64,000 bases of DNA from Candidatus Latescibacterota bacterium (GTDB lineage Bacteria > Latescibacterota > UBA2968 > UBA8231). Positions 17,536 to 25,861 of this stretch are shown here, piece after piece. The notes beneath the pieces were generated by a model that did not search any database, was not told where the DNA came from, and saw only the letters and a program-made list of their open reading frames with translations. The translations under genes and the position numbers were made by a program. Positions within the stretch are counted from its first letter, which is position 1; each line of letters opens with the position of its first letter. The stretch covers positions 1-64,000 of the forward strand of contig JAJEFJ010000068.1 of the NCBI GenBank assembly GCA_022820485.1, written 5' to 3'.

Positions 17536-18249
17536 ATGACCGAAAGCAGAGATAAACTCAGAGAAGCGATAGAAAATGGCGACTTGACCACAGTCAAACA
17601 AATCGGCGAGACAGAACCTAACCTTCTCCATGAGCCCCTCCTTCCTAGCGCGGGACGCAGCGGCTATCCGATGACACAAGCCGCCGTGAGCGGTCATGCG
17701 GAGATCCTCGCTTATCTAATCGCCAAAGGGGGCGACGTTATGGAAAATCACAACTTCCCCCTTTGCCGAGCAGCAACGCGCGGTGGCTGTGTTGCGACTA
17801 TGGAGCTACTGGTTCAACATGGCGCGGACGTGAATCGAGTCACTCAAGACTACGGCCCGCCTTTGATATTTGCTATCGAAGGTAGTTCCCTAGACAGTAT
17901 GAAATTTTTACTGGAGAACGGTGCACTGATCGCTGGCAGTGGTCCAAGCGAAACGCAAACCGTGTCTTGGGATGCGCTCAAACACGCAACTGCCTTTAAC
18001 CGCAAGTGTCCAGGTATGCTTGCCCTGCTTCTCGATTATGGAGCCGATGTTAATAGCCCTATCGTTGATCAACGCGGAGGCCGTAAAAATAATACTGCAC
18101 TGCATGGAGCTGCGGAAAAGGGGGATATTGAGGGAGTGAAACTTCTGCTAGCGCAAGGGGCTGACCCAAATGCAAAAAATAATCAGGGACAACGACCCGT
18201 CGAAGTAACCCGCAACCAAAAGGTCCGGGAGCTATTGGAGAAAATCTAA
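17536..18249 (+). CDS. Ankyrin-repeat protein
   Basis: The 237-residue protein is made of ankyrin units of about 33 residues. Clear copies include TQAAVSGHAEILAYLIAKGGDV, CRAATRGGCVATMELLVQHGADVN and LHGAAEKGDIEGVKLLLAQGADPN. There is no signal peptide or extra domain, so it is likely a cytoplasmic protein-binding scaffold. The ATG at 17536 has AGGA just upstream; an earlier in-frame start at 17485 would overlap the PHP gene. Confidence 0.88.
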   Translation: MTESRDKLREAIENGDLTTVKQIGETEPNLLHEPLLPSAGRSGYPMTQAAVSGHAEILAYLIAKGGDVMENHNFPLCRAATRGGCVATMELLVQHGADVNRVTQDYGPPLIFAIEGSSLDSMKFLLENGALIAGSGPSETQTVSWDALKHATAFNRKCPGMLALLLDYGADVNSPIVDQRGGRKNNTALHGAAEKGDIEGVKLLLAQGADPNAKNNQGQRPVEVTRNQKVRELLEKI

Positions 18250-18304
18250 CTGGTTCGTCGCTTCCGAACGGGTAGGTTTGCAAACTGGCATAACCATATC
18301 TGAA

Positions 18305-19063
18305 ATGAAAAAAGAAGAATCCATCGACGCAGACTATCTGGCCCCAGCCAAGTACGACCAGTATTATGGCGCGTATGCTACGCTGCCAGATTGGTTCCTA
18401 ACTGAGCTCGCCTCCCGCGAAAAGGTACTTGAACTGGCCTGTGGAACAGGCCGGATAGCGATCCCCTTGGCAGAGCACGGCCTTGAGGTCACGGGGATCG
18501 ACTATTCGGAGCCGATGCTTAGCCTTGCTAAGGCAAAGGCCGAGGGCAAACAGGTGAAGGTCGCCTGGATCTGTGACGATATACGCCGCTTTGACACCGG
18601 TAGGCAGTATGGGTCGGTCTTACTACTAAGCAACGCACTATGGCATCTGCACGACCTAGCGGATTTCGAGGAGTGCATTCGCTGCGTTAAGCGTCATCTC
18701 GCGCCGAGTGGTTACTTCATTTTGGACGTCTTTGTCCCCGGACTGGAGATCCTCAATCGCGACCCAAGCAGACGGTATCCGTTCGCTCGCTACACAGACG
18801 ATAAAACTGGACAAGAGGTGCAAGTGACGCAGTCATATAGGTATGAAGCAGATACCCAGATCGCACGCATGGTGCACTATAGAGGGGATTCTGATGAGAT
18901 CGTCGGCGGTCTGAATCTTCGGATGTATTTCCCGCAGGAACTGGATGCCCTGCTAAAGTACAATGGAATAAGGATCAAGGAGAAGTTCGGGAACTGGGAC
19001 CGAGACGCCTTTGGGCCGGACTCTAGGCATCAGCTTTGCTTCTGCACCACGGAGACCGGCTAA
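18305..19063 (+). CDS. SAM-dependent class I methyltransferase
   Basis: The 252-residue protein has motif I VLELACGTGRIAIPLAEHG, an acidic second strand ending VTGIDYS, a motif III-like WICDDIRRF, and LLLSNALWHLHDL at motif IV. This matches methyltransferase families acting on small molecules. The ATG at 18305 is the most natural start although no strong ribosome binding site precedes it; a TTG at 18278 is possible. The substrate is unknown. The gap to the next gene is 3 nt. Confidence 0.85.
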   Translation: MKKEESIDADYLAPAKYDQYYGAYATLPDWFLTELASREKVLELACGTGRIAIPLAEHGLEVTGIDYSEPMLSLAKAKAEGKQVKVAWICDDIRRFDTGRQYGSVLLLSNALWHLHDLADFEECIRCVKRHLAPSGYFILDVFVPGLEILNRDPSRRYPFARYTDDKTGQEVQVTQSYRYEADTQIARMVHYRGDSDEIVGGLNLRMYFPQELDALLKYNGIRIKEKFGNWDRDAFGPDSRHQLCFCTTETG

Positions 19064-19066
19064 GCT

Positions 19067-19933
19067 TTGCAAGTGACGTTTCTCGGAACAGCAGCCGCGC
19101 CGTCAATGCCAATACCTTTCTGCGTGTGTCAGGCGTGTTCAGACGCGAGGCGGGCCGCTGGCAAGAACCTGCGCAGGCGGTCGTCCATCGCAATCAACGA
19201 TGATCTGCTCGTGGATATTGGTCCAGACATAGCGACCGCGTCATTCGCTCACGACGTTTCTCTGACGGACATCAGTGTCTGCCTATTGACACACGCCCAC
19301 GCGGATCACTTTGACCCCGAGTTCCTCATGTCGAGACATGGGGAATACGCAACGGTCGTCGCCCAGGAAATGCTGCTAGCAGGTTCAAGCGATACGCTGA
19401 GGTCTATTGATGAGGTCTTGGACGGAAGATGCGGGTACGGAAGTATTTTCAATCAAGACACACAGCGCGCCCTAAAAATCAACCTGCTGACCGTCGAGCC
19501 GTTCAAGACTCAAGTCGTCAGTGATTACCGCTTCACAGGGTATCCCGCGAACCACGGCACCGAAAAGGGATGCCTACTTTACGCAATCGAGCAAGGCCAG
19601 CACGCCATATTTTACGGCACTGATACCTCGGTTCTATCAGAGCAGGTATGGGAGCACCTTCTGCTTGCAGGCACGCAGTTCGATTTGCTCGTCCTCGATC
19701 ACACATACGGCATCGGTTTTGACGCTAGCCCTCCTGATCACCTAGCATCCGTTGACGTCATAGGCCACGTCGATCGCTTTTGGCGCAGCAGCCTTCTCAA
19801 GGACAACGCGATGGCTTACGCGACTCACATCTCACATGAAGGATGCCTAGAGCACGACAAACTAGACGAGTATGCCGCAGCACATGGCTACAGAATAGCA
19901 TTTGACGGATTAACACTGTCATTCGACGCTTGA
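19067..19933 (+). CDS. Metallo-beta-lactamase-fold hydrolase (PhnP-like)
   Basis: The N-terminus (FLGTAAAPSMPIPFCVCQACSDAR) matches the PhnP-type opening with a Cys pair that can bind an extra zinc. THAHADHFD is the HxHxDH metal site, followed by a GTDTS Asp and a late TH-ISHEG histidine pair. PhnP cleaves cyclic phosphodiesters, but relatives have varied substrates. The gene starts with TTG at 19067 (or GTG at 19073), immediately after the methyltransferase stop, so the two are probably co-expressed. Confidence 0.82.
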   Translation: MQVTFLGTAAAPSMPIPFCVCQACSDARRAAGKNLRRRSSIAINDDLLVDIGPDIATASFAHDVSLTDISVCLLTHAHADHFDPEFLMSRHGEYATVVAQEMLLAGSSDTLRSIDEVLDGRCGYGSIFNQDTQRALKINLLTVEPFKTQVVSDYRFTGYPANHGTEKGCLLYAIEQGQHAIFYGTDTSVLSEQVWEHLLLAGTQFDLLVLDHTYGIGFDASPPDHLASVDVIGHVDRFWRSSLLKDNAMAYATHISHEGCLEHDKLDEYAAAHGYRIAFDGLTLSFDA

Positions 19934-20004
19934 GTAAATTCCTGCAGAAGAAATTGGTGTCCGGCGAAGATCGTCAGCAGGTGTGATTATCACTTTAGAG
20001 GAAA

Positions 20005-21228
20005 ATGGAACCCTTGACCCATCTCTGCGCTGCTTGGCCGACTTCGGCGGAAGAGGAAGCCTACTGGCAGTCGATTCGCAACCAGTACATGATTGCGCCG
20101 GATGAAATCTATCTCAACACCGGCTCTTTTGGCTCACAGCCCAAGCCTGTGTTCGAGAGAATGATGGAAATCCTAGAAGATGTTGAACGCAGCCCCACTC
20201 GGCATCGAGGAAAATATTCCGGTATCGTAGATGATGCCCGCGCTCGTCTGGGTTCCTTTATCAACGCGCCAGCAGAGGATATTGCTTTTGCTGCCAATGT
20301 TACTATGGCCATCAATATGGCAGTACACGGACTGGATTGGCGTCCCGGCGACGAAATCTTAGCGTCAAACCAAGAATACGGCGCTATTGACAACTGTCTG
20401 CATCTGGCCGAACGCCGCCGTGGTGTAGTGGTCAAACGCGCCCAAATCCCCATCCTTCCCGAACGTCCCGAAGACATCCTAAACGCTTTTGACCGCGAGT
20501 TTACAGACCGCACTAGGCTGGTCTTATGCAGCCATATCGCCACTGGTACGGGCCTGATTACTCCCATCAAATCCCTCGCCCGACTAGCACACGACCGCGG
20601 AGCGTTGATTGTAGCAGATGGCGCACACGCTCCAGGCATGATCCCGCTGGATCTGCTGGATCTTGGCTGCGACTTTTACGGCGGCAACTGTCACAAATGG
20701 CTGTGCGCGCCCAAAGGCACTGGATTTCTTTATACTTCGCCGGCGGGACAAGAGCAGCTCAATCACGTTGTTGTAAGTTGGGGATACAGCCGGGAAGGCG
20801 CGCAAAGGGGAGCAGATGGCATTCTGCGGATCAATGATCGCCCATTTATGTGGGGCATTGAAAACTGGGGGACCCGGGACCAAGCCTGTTTTGCCGCCGT
20901 CGGCACGGCGATTGAATTCCAAGAGGCGATTGGCAAGGATCGGATCCGGCAAAGGGGTCGCCAGTTAGCGGCCTATCTGCGGGATCGCTTGGCTGCAACT
21001 GGCTGGGCAAAACAGCTCACTCCCTCCGCACCCGCCCTCTCCGGATCCATCTCAGCCTTCCACCTTTCCGGATTCGACGACCTAGATCTTTATAAGCGAT
21101 ACCGGATCACTGTGCCAACGGCAAAAAGCGACGCGGGACACTGGATGCGCGTTTCCACCCACATCTGCAACGGCTTTGACCATGTAGATAGCCTAATAGA
21201 TGCTTTACAGGAACTGAGAAATGAGTGA
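20005..21228 (+). CDS. Class V PLP aminotransferase, isopenicillin-N epimerase-like
   Basis: The 407-residue protein has the fold-type I core: EIYLNTGSFGSQP at the start, ANVTMAINMAVHGL, the cofactor Asp in VADGAHAPGM, and the Schiff-base Lys in GGNCHKWLCAPKGTGFLY. This arrangement is that of isopenicillin-N epimerase and cysteine desulfurase-like relatives. It overlaps the acetyltransferase gene by 8 nt (ATGAGTGA), which suggests coupled expression and possibly sequential action on an amino-containing metabolite. Confidence 0.88.
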   Translation: MEPLTHLCAAWPTSAEEEAYWQSIRNQYMIAPDEIYLNTGSFGSQPKPVFERMMEILEDVERSPTRHRGKYSGIVDDARARLGSFINAPAEDIAFAANVTMAINMAVHGLDWRPGDEILASNQEYGAIDNCLHLAERRRGVVVKRAQIPILPERPEDILNAFDREFTDRTRLVLCSHIATGTGLITPIKSLARLAHDRGALIVADGAHAPGMIPLDLLDLGCDFYGGNCHKWLCAPKGTGFLYTSPAGQEQLNHVVVSWGYSREGAQRGADGILRINDRPFMWGIENWGTRDQACFAAVGTAIEFQEAIGKDRIRQRGRQLAAYLRDRLAATGWAKQLTPSAPALSGSISAFHLSGFDDLDLYKRYRITVPTAKSDAGHWMRVSTHICNGFDHVDSLIDALQELRNE

Positions 21229-22045
21229 AAAAGAGATCGTTCAAAAAACAGATGTTCCCGCTACAGTCGAATCGTTACAAGCTGATCTCCATGCGCTCGG
21301 CGTCAAACCGGGAATGGTCGTGTTGGTGCATTCGTCCTTGAGCGCAATGGGATGGGTGTGCGGGGGAGCTGTGGCGGTTATCGCTGCCCTGCAGGAAGCC
21401 TTGGGTTCCACTGGAACGCTCGTGATGCCCGCCCACTCGCCCGACCTGACTGAACCGAGCGGCTGGGAAAGTCCGCCCGTCCCCGAATCGTGGTGGCCGG
21501 TAATACGCGAGAATATGCCGGCCTACGACCCAGTGCTTACCCCCACTCGTTCCATGGGCATTATCGCGGAGACATTCCGCAAGCAAAGAGGCGTCCTCCG
21601 TAGCGCACATCCGCAGGTCTCGTTTTGTGCATGTGGACCCCAGGCGTCGCGCATCACCGATAGTCATTCATTGGCCTTTGGTCTCGGCGAGCATTCGCCG
21701 CTTGCGAGAATCTACGATCTGCACGGTTTTATCCTCCTTCTCGGCGTGGATCACGGAAATAATACGTCCATGCACCTTGCGGAACATCGGGCGACTTTTC
21801 CAACCAAACGCGTCATCCAGCAGGGCGCGCCAATCGCTACGTCGAATTCGCGGAAATGGGCCACCTTTGAAGATGTTGACATCGACAGCTCAGATTTTGA
21901 TCGCATCGGCGAGGACTTTCTGCGATCAGATGCGGGCCATGTCGTCCGTCGTGGCCGGGTTGGACTTGGAGATTGCCAGCTCATGCCACAACGAGACGTC
22001 GTGGACTTTACAGTCGGTTGGCTCGAAGAGAATAGGTCGAATTAG
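21221..22045 (+). CDS. Aminoglycoside 3-N-acetyltransferase (AAC(3)) family protein
   Basis: The 274-residue protein shows AAC(3)/YokD family marks: LVHSSLSAMGWVCGGAVAVIAAL, TLVMPAHSPDLTEPS, PTRSMGIIAETFR and HGFILLLGVDHGNNTSMHLAEH. Members transfer acetyl from acetyl-CoA to an amine; many are not antibiotic-resistance enzymes. Coupling to a class V aminotransferase favours a biosynthetic or detoxifying role. It ends 4 nt into the convergent HAD gene. Confidence 0.88.
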   Translation: MSEKEIVQKTDVPATVESLQADLHALGVKPGMVVLVHSSLSAMGWVCGGAVAVIAALQEALGSTGTLVMPAHSPDLTEPSGWESPPVPESWWPVIRENMPAYDPVLTPTRSMGIIAETFRKQRGVLRSAHPQVSFCACGPQASRITDSHSLAFGLGEHSPLARIYDLHGFILLLGVDHGNNTSMHLAEHRATFPTKRVIQQGAPIATSNSRKWATFEDVDIDSSDFDRIGEDFLRSDAGHVVRRGRVGLGDCQLMPQRDVVDFTVGWLEENRSN

Positions 22046-22719
22046 CGCGCCAACAGGTCGGCAATCAAAGGAGCGGCTTGTTGCAGCGAAGGCAGGATGC
22101 TGTACGCTTGGGACTCGGCTTGGGGCGAAGGTTTCTTGAGATCGGGTACCATGATCACGGTCATCCCCGCCGTGTGAGCCGATTGGACCCCGGCTTCTGA
22201 ATCCTCCAGGGCGATGCAAGCAGTCGGGAGCAATTCCAAGCGACGGGCTGCCTCTAAGTAGAGGTCCGGGGCTGGTTTGCCGCGAGCTACTTGGTCGCTG
22301 GTGACGATGTGGGCAAAGCGATCCGCCAAACCACTCGTTTCCAAGGTCTCCGCAGCCTGCTTGGCGCTGGAAGAAGTAGCTACTGCTCTCGGGACGGCCG
22401 CGGCCTCAAGCTGGTCGAGCAGGGGCAGCAGGCCGGGCTTGGTATCAATGCCGTGTTCCTCCACTTGCTGGTACCATTGGTCTGCACCCAACTTGGTAAA
22501 GCGCTGCAAGGGAAAGGCGGGGCCAAAGTAGGCACCGACCTTTTTTAGGGCGTCCTTGGTGGGAGTACCAATCAAGGTCAGATAGAACTCGTCGTCCAAC
22601 GCATAGCCCAATGCCTCGGCAGCTCGTTGCCAAGCAGCTTGATACAAAGGCTCGGTGTCGAGCATGAGGCCGTCCATGTCAAAGACGACGGCGCGCAAAG
22701 GGGTTGGAGAGATGCTCAT
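22042..22719 (-). CDS. HAD-superfamily phosphatase/phosphomutase (beta-phosphoglucomutase-like subfamily IA)
   Basis: The 225-residue protein has motif I VVFDMDGLMLDTEP, a helical cap, motif II ATSSS, the motif III Lys in GKPAPD and motif IV LEDSEAGVQSA. The DGLMLDTEP form is typical of the beta-phosphoglucomutase/sugar-phosphatase branch. It stands alone on the minus strand and overlaps the 3' end of the convergent acetyltransferase gene by 4 nt. Confidence 0.9.
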   Translation of the reverse strand: MSISPTPLRAVVFDMDGLMLDTEPLYQAAWQRAAEALGYALDDEFYLTLIGTPTKDALKKVGAYFGPAFPLQRFTKLGADQWYQQVEEHGIDTKPGLLPLLDQLEAAAVPRAVATSSSAKQAAETLETSGLADRFAHIVTSDQVARGKPAPDLYLEAARRLELLPTACIALEDSEAGVQSAHTAGMTVIMVPDLKKPSPQAESQAYSILPSLQQAAPLIADLLAR

Positions 22720-22875
22720 AGGTCGTCAGGAGAGGTGTCGGGGGCCACGCGCCCTCCCAAGATGAGGGCAAACGCGAATAAGGTCTTGATTTCACAGCAT
22801 AAACATAGTAGTAAATGCAGGTGACAACAGTATGTCGAACGGACCGTGGTCTCACTTTTCAAGGGGGAAAGACCC

Positions 22876-23778
22876 ATGAGCAATCACATCATCGTATCGA
22901 GCGTTTCTTACGCCCCGATCAGCGGGACGGACCAAGAGGTGATGGAGCGAACCCACAAGGACTTGGAGGACTTGGTAGGCCGAGTCGCCCGCGCCACTAG
23001 CCCCGATCTGATCGTCCTGCCCGAGACCATCTGCCGAAACTGCGACGAAGAAGTGCCAGAGGGGCCGACGACCCAACTGCTGGCCGGCTTAGCCCAAGAG
23101 TATAGCTGCTATATCACCGTGCCGGTGCATCAGAAGGAGCGCAAAAGCGGGGCGGTTTTCAACGTCCTCGGTCTGCTCGACCGGCAGGGAGAATTATCCG
23201 GTATCTACCGCAAGTACATCCCCGTGTACCCAGAGTTCGACCACGGCACTCGTCCCGGCCCAGGCGCGTCCCTGATCCAGACCGAATTCGGGCCGGTAGG
23301 CGGAGTGATCTGTTTCGATCTAAACTTCGGGGAATTGCGTGCCCAGTACAAAAAGCTCAAGCCGAAAGTGCTGCTCTTCAGCTCCATGTACCACGGCGGG
23401 TTGGTGCAGAACTTCTGGGCTTTGGATGTGCAGGCCTTTTTCATCGGCTCGGTGTACAAGGGAACGCCCTGTACCATTATCGACCCGCAGGGCACCACGC
23501 TAGCCCAAAGCAACAACTATCAGAGCTGGGCCACGGCGCGTATCAACTTGGACTACGAGGTAGTGCATCTCGACAAGAATCAGGCTAAGTACGACGACAT
23601 CCACCGGCAGTACGGCGAGGCCGTGCGCATTGTCACGACCGGACAGGTGGGCACGTCGGTGATCTACAGCGAGACCGCGGAGCGAACTGCGGCCGAAATT
23701 ATCGATGAATTCGAGCTAGTGCGACTGGACGATTACTTCGAATGGTCTAGAGAACTGCGGACGGAGCATCTGGCGTGA
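22876..23778 (+). CDS. Carbon-nitrogen hydrolase (nitrilase superfamily amidase)
   Basis: The 300-residue protein carries the catalytic triad: Glu in LIVLPETICRN, Lys in GIYRKYIP and Cys in VGGVICFDLNF. It belongs to the amidase/N-carbamoyl hydrolase side of the superfamily, with no signal peptide. The ATG at 22876 has a purine-rich ribosome binding site (AGGGGGAAAG); the open frame begins at 22846. A strong terminator follows. Confidence 0.9.
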   Translation: MSNHIIVSSVSYAPISGTDQEVMERTHKDLEDLVGRVARATSPDLIVLPETICRNCDEEVPEGPTTQLLAGLAQEYSCYITVPVHQKERKSGAVFNVLGLLDRQGELSGIYRKYIPVYPEFDHGTRPGPGASLIQTEFGPVGGVICFDLNFGELRAQYKKLKPKVLLFSSMYHGGLVQNFWALDVQAFFIGSVYKGTPCTIIDPQGTTLAQSNNYQSWATARINLDYEVVHLDKNQAKYDDIHRQYGEAVRIVTTGQVGTSVIYSETAERTAAEIIDEFELVRLDDYFEWSRELRTEHLA

Positions 23779-23786
23779 TCGGCAAT

Positions 23787-23826
23787 GCAAAAGGGCCGAC
23801 TTCGCAGCGGAAGCTGGCCCTTTTGC
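23787..23826. terminator. Bidirectional rho-independent terminator
   Basis: An 11-bp perfect stem (GCAAAAGGGCC at 23787-23797, complement at 23816-23826) with A and T runs on opposite arms, placed between the convergent amidase and beta-barrel genes. The same 'AAAAGGCC...GGCCTTTT' design recurs at 52619-52657. Confidence 0.85.
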
Positions 23827-23845
23827 AATACCGACGCGAAACTCC

Positions 23846-24382
23846 CTAAAAATCCACCTGTATCTTCGCCGTAAAGCGGTTGATGTGGATCATATCGTCG
23901 GCAAAGATAAAGTCGCGCTGAAAGCGCAAGCCCGCCCGCAGGCGGTCGCTGAGAATCACCTCGGCCCCAACTCCCGGGACGATTCCGAAGTGAGTGTCAC
24001 CGACCTCGGGCGAGTACAGCTCGGCGTCGAGCGAAAAGTAGTAGTTGAACGGCCGATTGACGTAGGCCGAGCGCACCCCGCCGGCATAGAGGTTGATGTT
24101 TTGCTCCAAGATGCGGGCAAATCCCACCTGGAAGGCCAGCCATTCCTCGACCATGTAGCCCGCATTAAGCCCCGTAATGAGGTTGGTCTCTGTGTCCTCG
24201 GCTTCGCTCTCCATCATCGCCGCCCCCAAAAAGCCCTCGGTGTAGAAGCGGCCGTACTGGGCTTTGTAGTGGTAGCCGCCCTTGCCGTACTCGCTGCCTT
24301 CGGGGCCGTCGGTGCGTCCCGGCGTCGCAGCCTGTGCCCCAACGGCCAGCGCCAGCAGGGCGATCAGTGCAATGCGTCTCAT
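23846..24382 (-). CDS. Outer-membrane beta-barrel protein, unknown role
   Basis: A 178-residue protein with a clear Sec signal peptide (MRRIALIALLALAVGAQA), then alternating hydrophobic strands (FLGAAMM, NAGYMVEEWLAFQVGFARI, YFSLDAELY, VPGVGAEVIL, AGLRFQRDF) ending in an aromatic (FTAKIQVDF). This suggests a small eight-strand barrel. It follows three envelope genes on the same strand. Confidence 0.7.
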   Translation of the reverse strand: MRRIALIALLALAVGAQAATPGRTDGPEGSEYGKGGYHYKAQYGRFYTEGFLGAAMMESEAEDTETNLITGLNAGYMVEEWLAFQVGFARILEQNINLYAGGVRSAYVNRPFNYYFSLDAELYSPEVGDTHFGIVPGVGAEVILSDRLRAGLRFQRDFIFADDMIHINRFTAKIQVDF

Positions 24383-24399
24383 GCTCCGTGCTCCTTTCC

Positions 24400-24996
24400 C
24401 TAGAAGCCGATGCTCCTCTTCTGGAAGTACTTGGTGATTTCCTTCTGGTCGGTCCAGACGATCTCAGTGGTCGAGATGTCGGTCAGCTCGAAGGTCGCCT
24501 TGTAATAGATGACCTTGTCTTTGCCCACCTGCTGTATGGTCGAGGTGATGACCCCGCCGAGCAAGAAGCGCGCGCCGCGCTGGTTACCCGGTCCCTGAGC
24601 CTCGTCTGGACGCACGTAACCCGACTCTTGATACTCGTACTCTTGGGCGATCTCTTGCCGCGCGGCCTTGTCGAGGAACGTAAACTGCCCACTCTGGATG
24701 AGCGCGGTCTTGACGTGGTCGTACAGCGCCTGCATGTCGATGTGCTCGGTGGTCTTGTTGCGCGGCATCTCCAAGATGACAACCGGCTTTTCAGCCATCG
24801 CCCGGGCATCTGACCAGACCTCCATCGAGCTGATCATCTTCTTGGCGACTAGCTGCATGTCGTTCTGGTTCCACTTGTCGTCGAGCATGGAGATCGCTTC
24901 TGGATCTCCGTACTCGCCCTTGGTAAAGGCCCTCGGGCCGCCACAGGCCGCGAGCCCCATAGCCAAGGCGATTGCCGCAAAAACGTAGCGTCTCAT
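24400..24996 (-). CDS. LpoB-like lipoprotein (penicillin-binding-protein activator family)
   Basis: The 198-residue protein has a lipoprotein signal (LAMGLAACGG). Its core (KKMISSMEVW, KPVVILEMPRNKTTEHIDM, FLDKAARQEIAQEYEYQESG, GARFLLGGVITSTIQQVGKDKVIYYKATFELTDISTTEIVW) is the LpoB/COG3417 fold. In enterobacteria LpoB activates PBP1b; in other phyla the family occurs with COG3014-type lipoproteins, as here, and its partner is unknown. Confidence 0.85.
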   Translation of the reverse strand: MRRYVFAAIALAMGLAACGGPRAFTKGEYGDPEAISMLDDKWNQNDMQLVAKKMISSMEVWSDARAMAEKPVVILEMPRNKTTEHIDMQALYDHVKTALIQSGQFTFLDKAARQEIAQEYEYQESGYVRPDEAQGPGNQRGARFLLGGVITSTIQQVGKDKVIYYKATFELTDISTTEIVWTDQKEITKYFQKRSIGF

Positions 24997-25008
24997 CGTA
25001 AGCTCCTT

Positions 25009-25848
25009 TCAATCCCATTCGCACTGGAAATGGGTGCGCACTAAGTGCCAGCGGTTGGCCAGCATCGCGTCCTGCCGATAGAGCACCTGAAGGCTGCACT
25101 GGCGCTCCAGCGACGCGGCTGGATACTCGAACACGAACTCCTGCACCCCGGCCCGATCCGCCTCGGGAATATCGGCCGAAGTGTAGATATCCGGTTTGGT
25201 CGAGGTGAAAACTAGGGCCTTCTTGCGGCCGTAGGTTTTGAGCGGCACCTCGGAGGCGAAGGTCACGCGCCGCACCTTTTTGGGCAGCAGCAGATCGGTG
25301 TTGTCGATTAACGCATCGCGCTGCCAGCGGCCGGCGAGGATCGCCTGCAAGTTGCCGATAAAGACCCGCTCCTTGTCGCCGTCGGGCACGATCAAGTAGA
25401 GATAGCCCTTGCGCGCCTGCGTCGATACGGTGGCCTTGCCGCCCAAGCCCTCAAAGTCGAGGGCGATCGTCAGCCCGAACGAGCGGTTGGGCGGCAGCGC
25501 GTGGAGCGATACCGCCTGGATCACCTGCTCGGCGACGCCGGCTTGCTTCAATTCCACTAGGGCATCTACCGAGGCGTCGCAGACGCAGCGCCGCTCCTCG
25601 AGCATCTTGACGATCGCATCGGTGTTGAACTTGTTGGCGCTCAGCTTGCGCACGTCGTCGAGGCTCATTGGCAGTTGATCCGAGCGCTCGTAGTAGCGCT
25701 TGGGTAGCTGGCCGCCGTCCCAATCGACGATATTGATGATCGCCCCTTCCTCCAGCGGGTCCGTGACCTGATCGGCAGCCCGCGTGCTCTGCTGCGCCGC
25801 GGCCGGCAGCGCCAACGCCAGCGCGGCTATCCATAATTTGACGTACAT
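25009..25848 (-). CDS. Secreted protein of unknown function in the LpoB-like cluster
   Basis: The 279-residue protein has a signal peptide (LWIAALALALPAAAQQ). A short helical module (DVRKLSANKFNTDAIVKMLEERR, then LVELKQAGVAEQVIQAV) resembles helical pairs seen in bacterial surface and lipoprotein families. The rest is predicted beta-rich. It lies 12-13 nt from both flanking genes, so it probably works with the LpoB-like and COG3014-like lipoproteins in the envelope. Confidence 0.7.
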   Translation of the reverse strand: MYVKLWIAALALALPAAAQQSTRAADQVTDPLEEGAIINIVDWDGGQLPKRYYERSDQLPMSLDDVRKLSANKFNTDAIVKMLEERRCVCDASVDALVELKQAGVAEQVIQAVSLHALPPNRSFGLTIALDFEGLGGKATVSTQARKGYLYLIVPDGDKERVFIGNLQAILAGRWQRDALIDNTDLLLPKKVRRVTFASEVPLKTYGRKKALVFTSTKPDIYTSADIPEADRAGVQEFVFEYPAASLERQCSLQVLYRQDAMLANRWHLVRTHFQCEWD

Positions 25849-25861
25849 GATTGTTTGCTCC

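Noticed and set aside
12799..22719. Phosphonate degradation pathway (PhnY-like dehydrogenase, PhyH oxygenase, HAD enzyme, PhnP-like hydrolase)
   Set aside because: The genes are scattered, none has decisive phosphonate-specific motifs, and no phosphonate transporter or C-P lyase gene is present.
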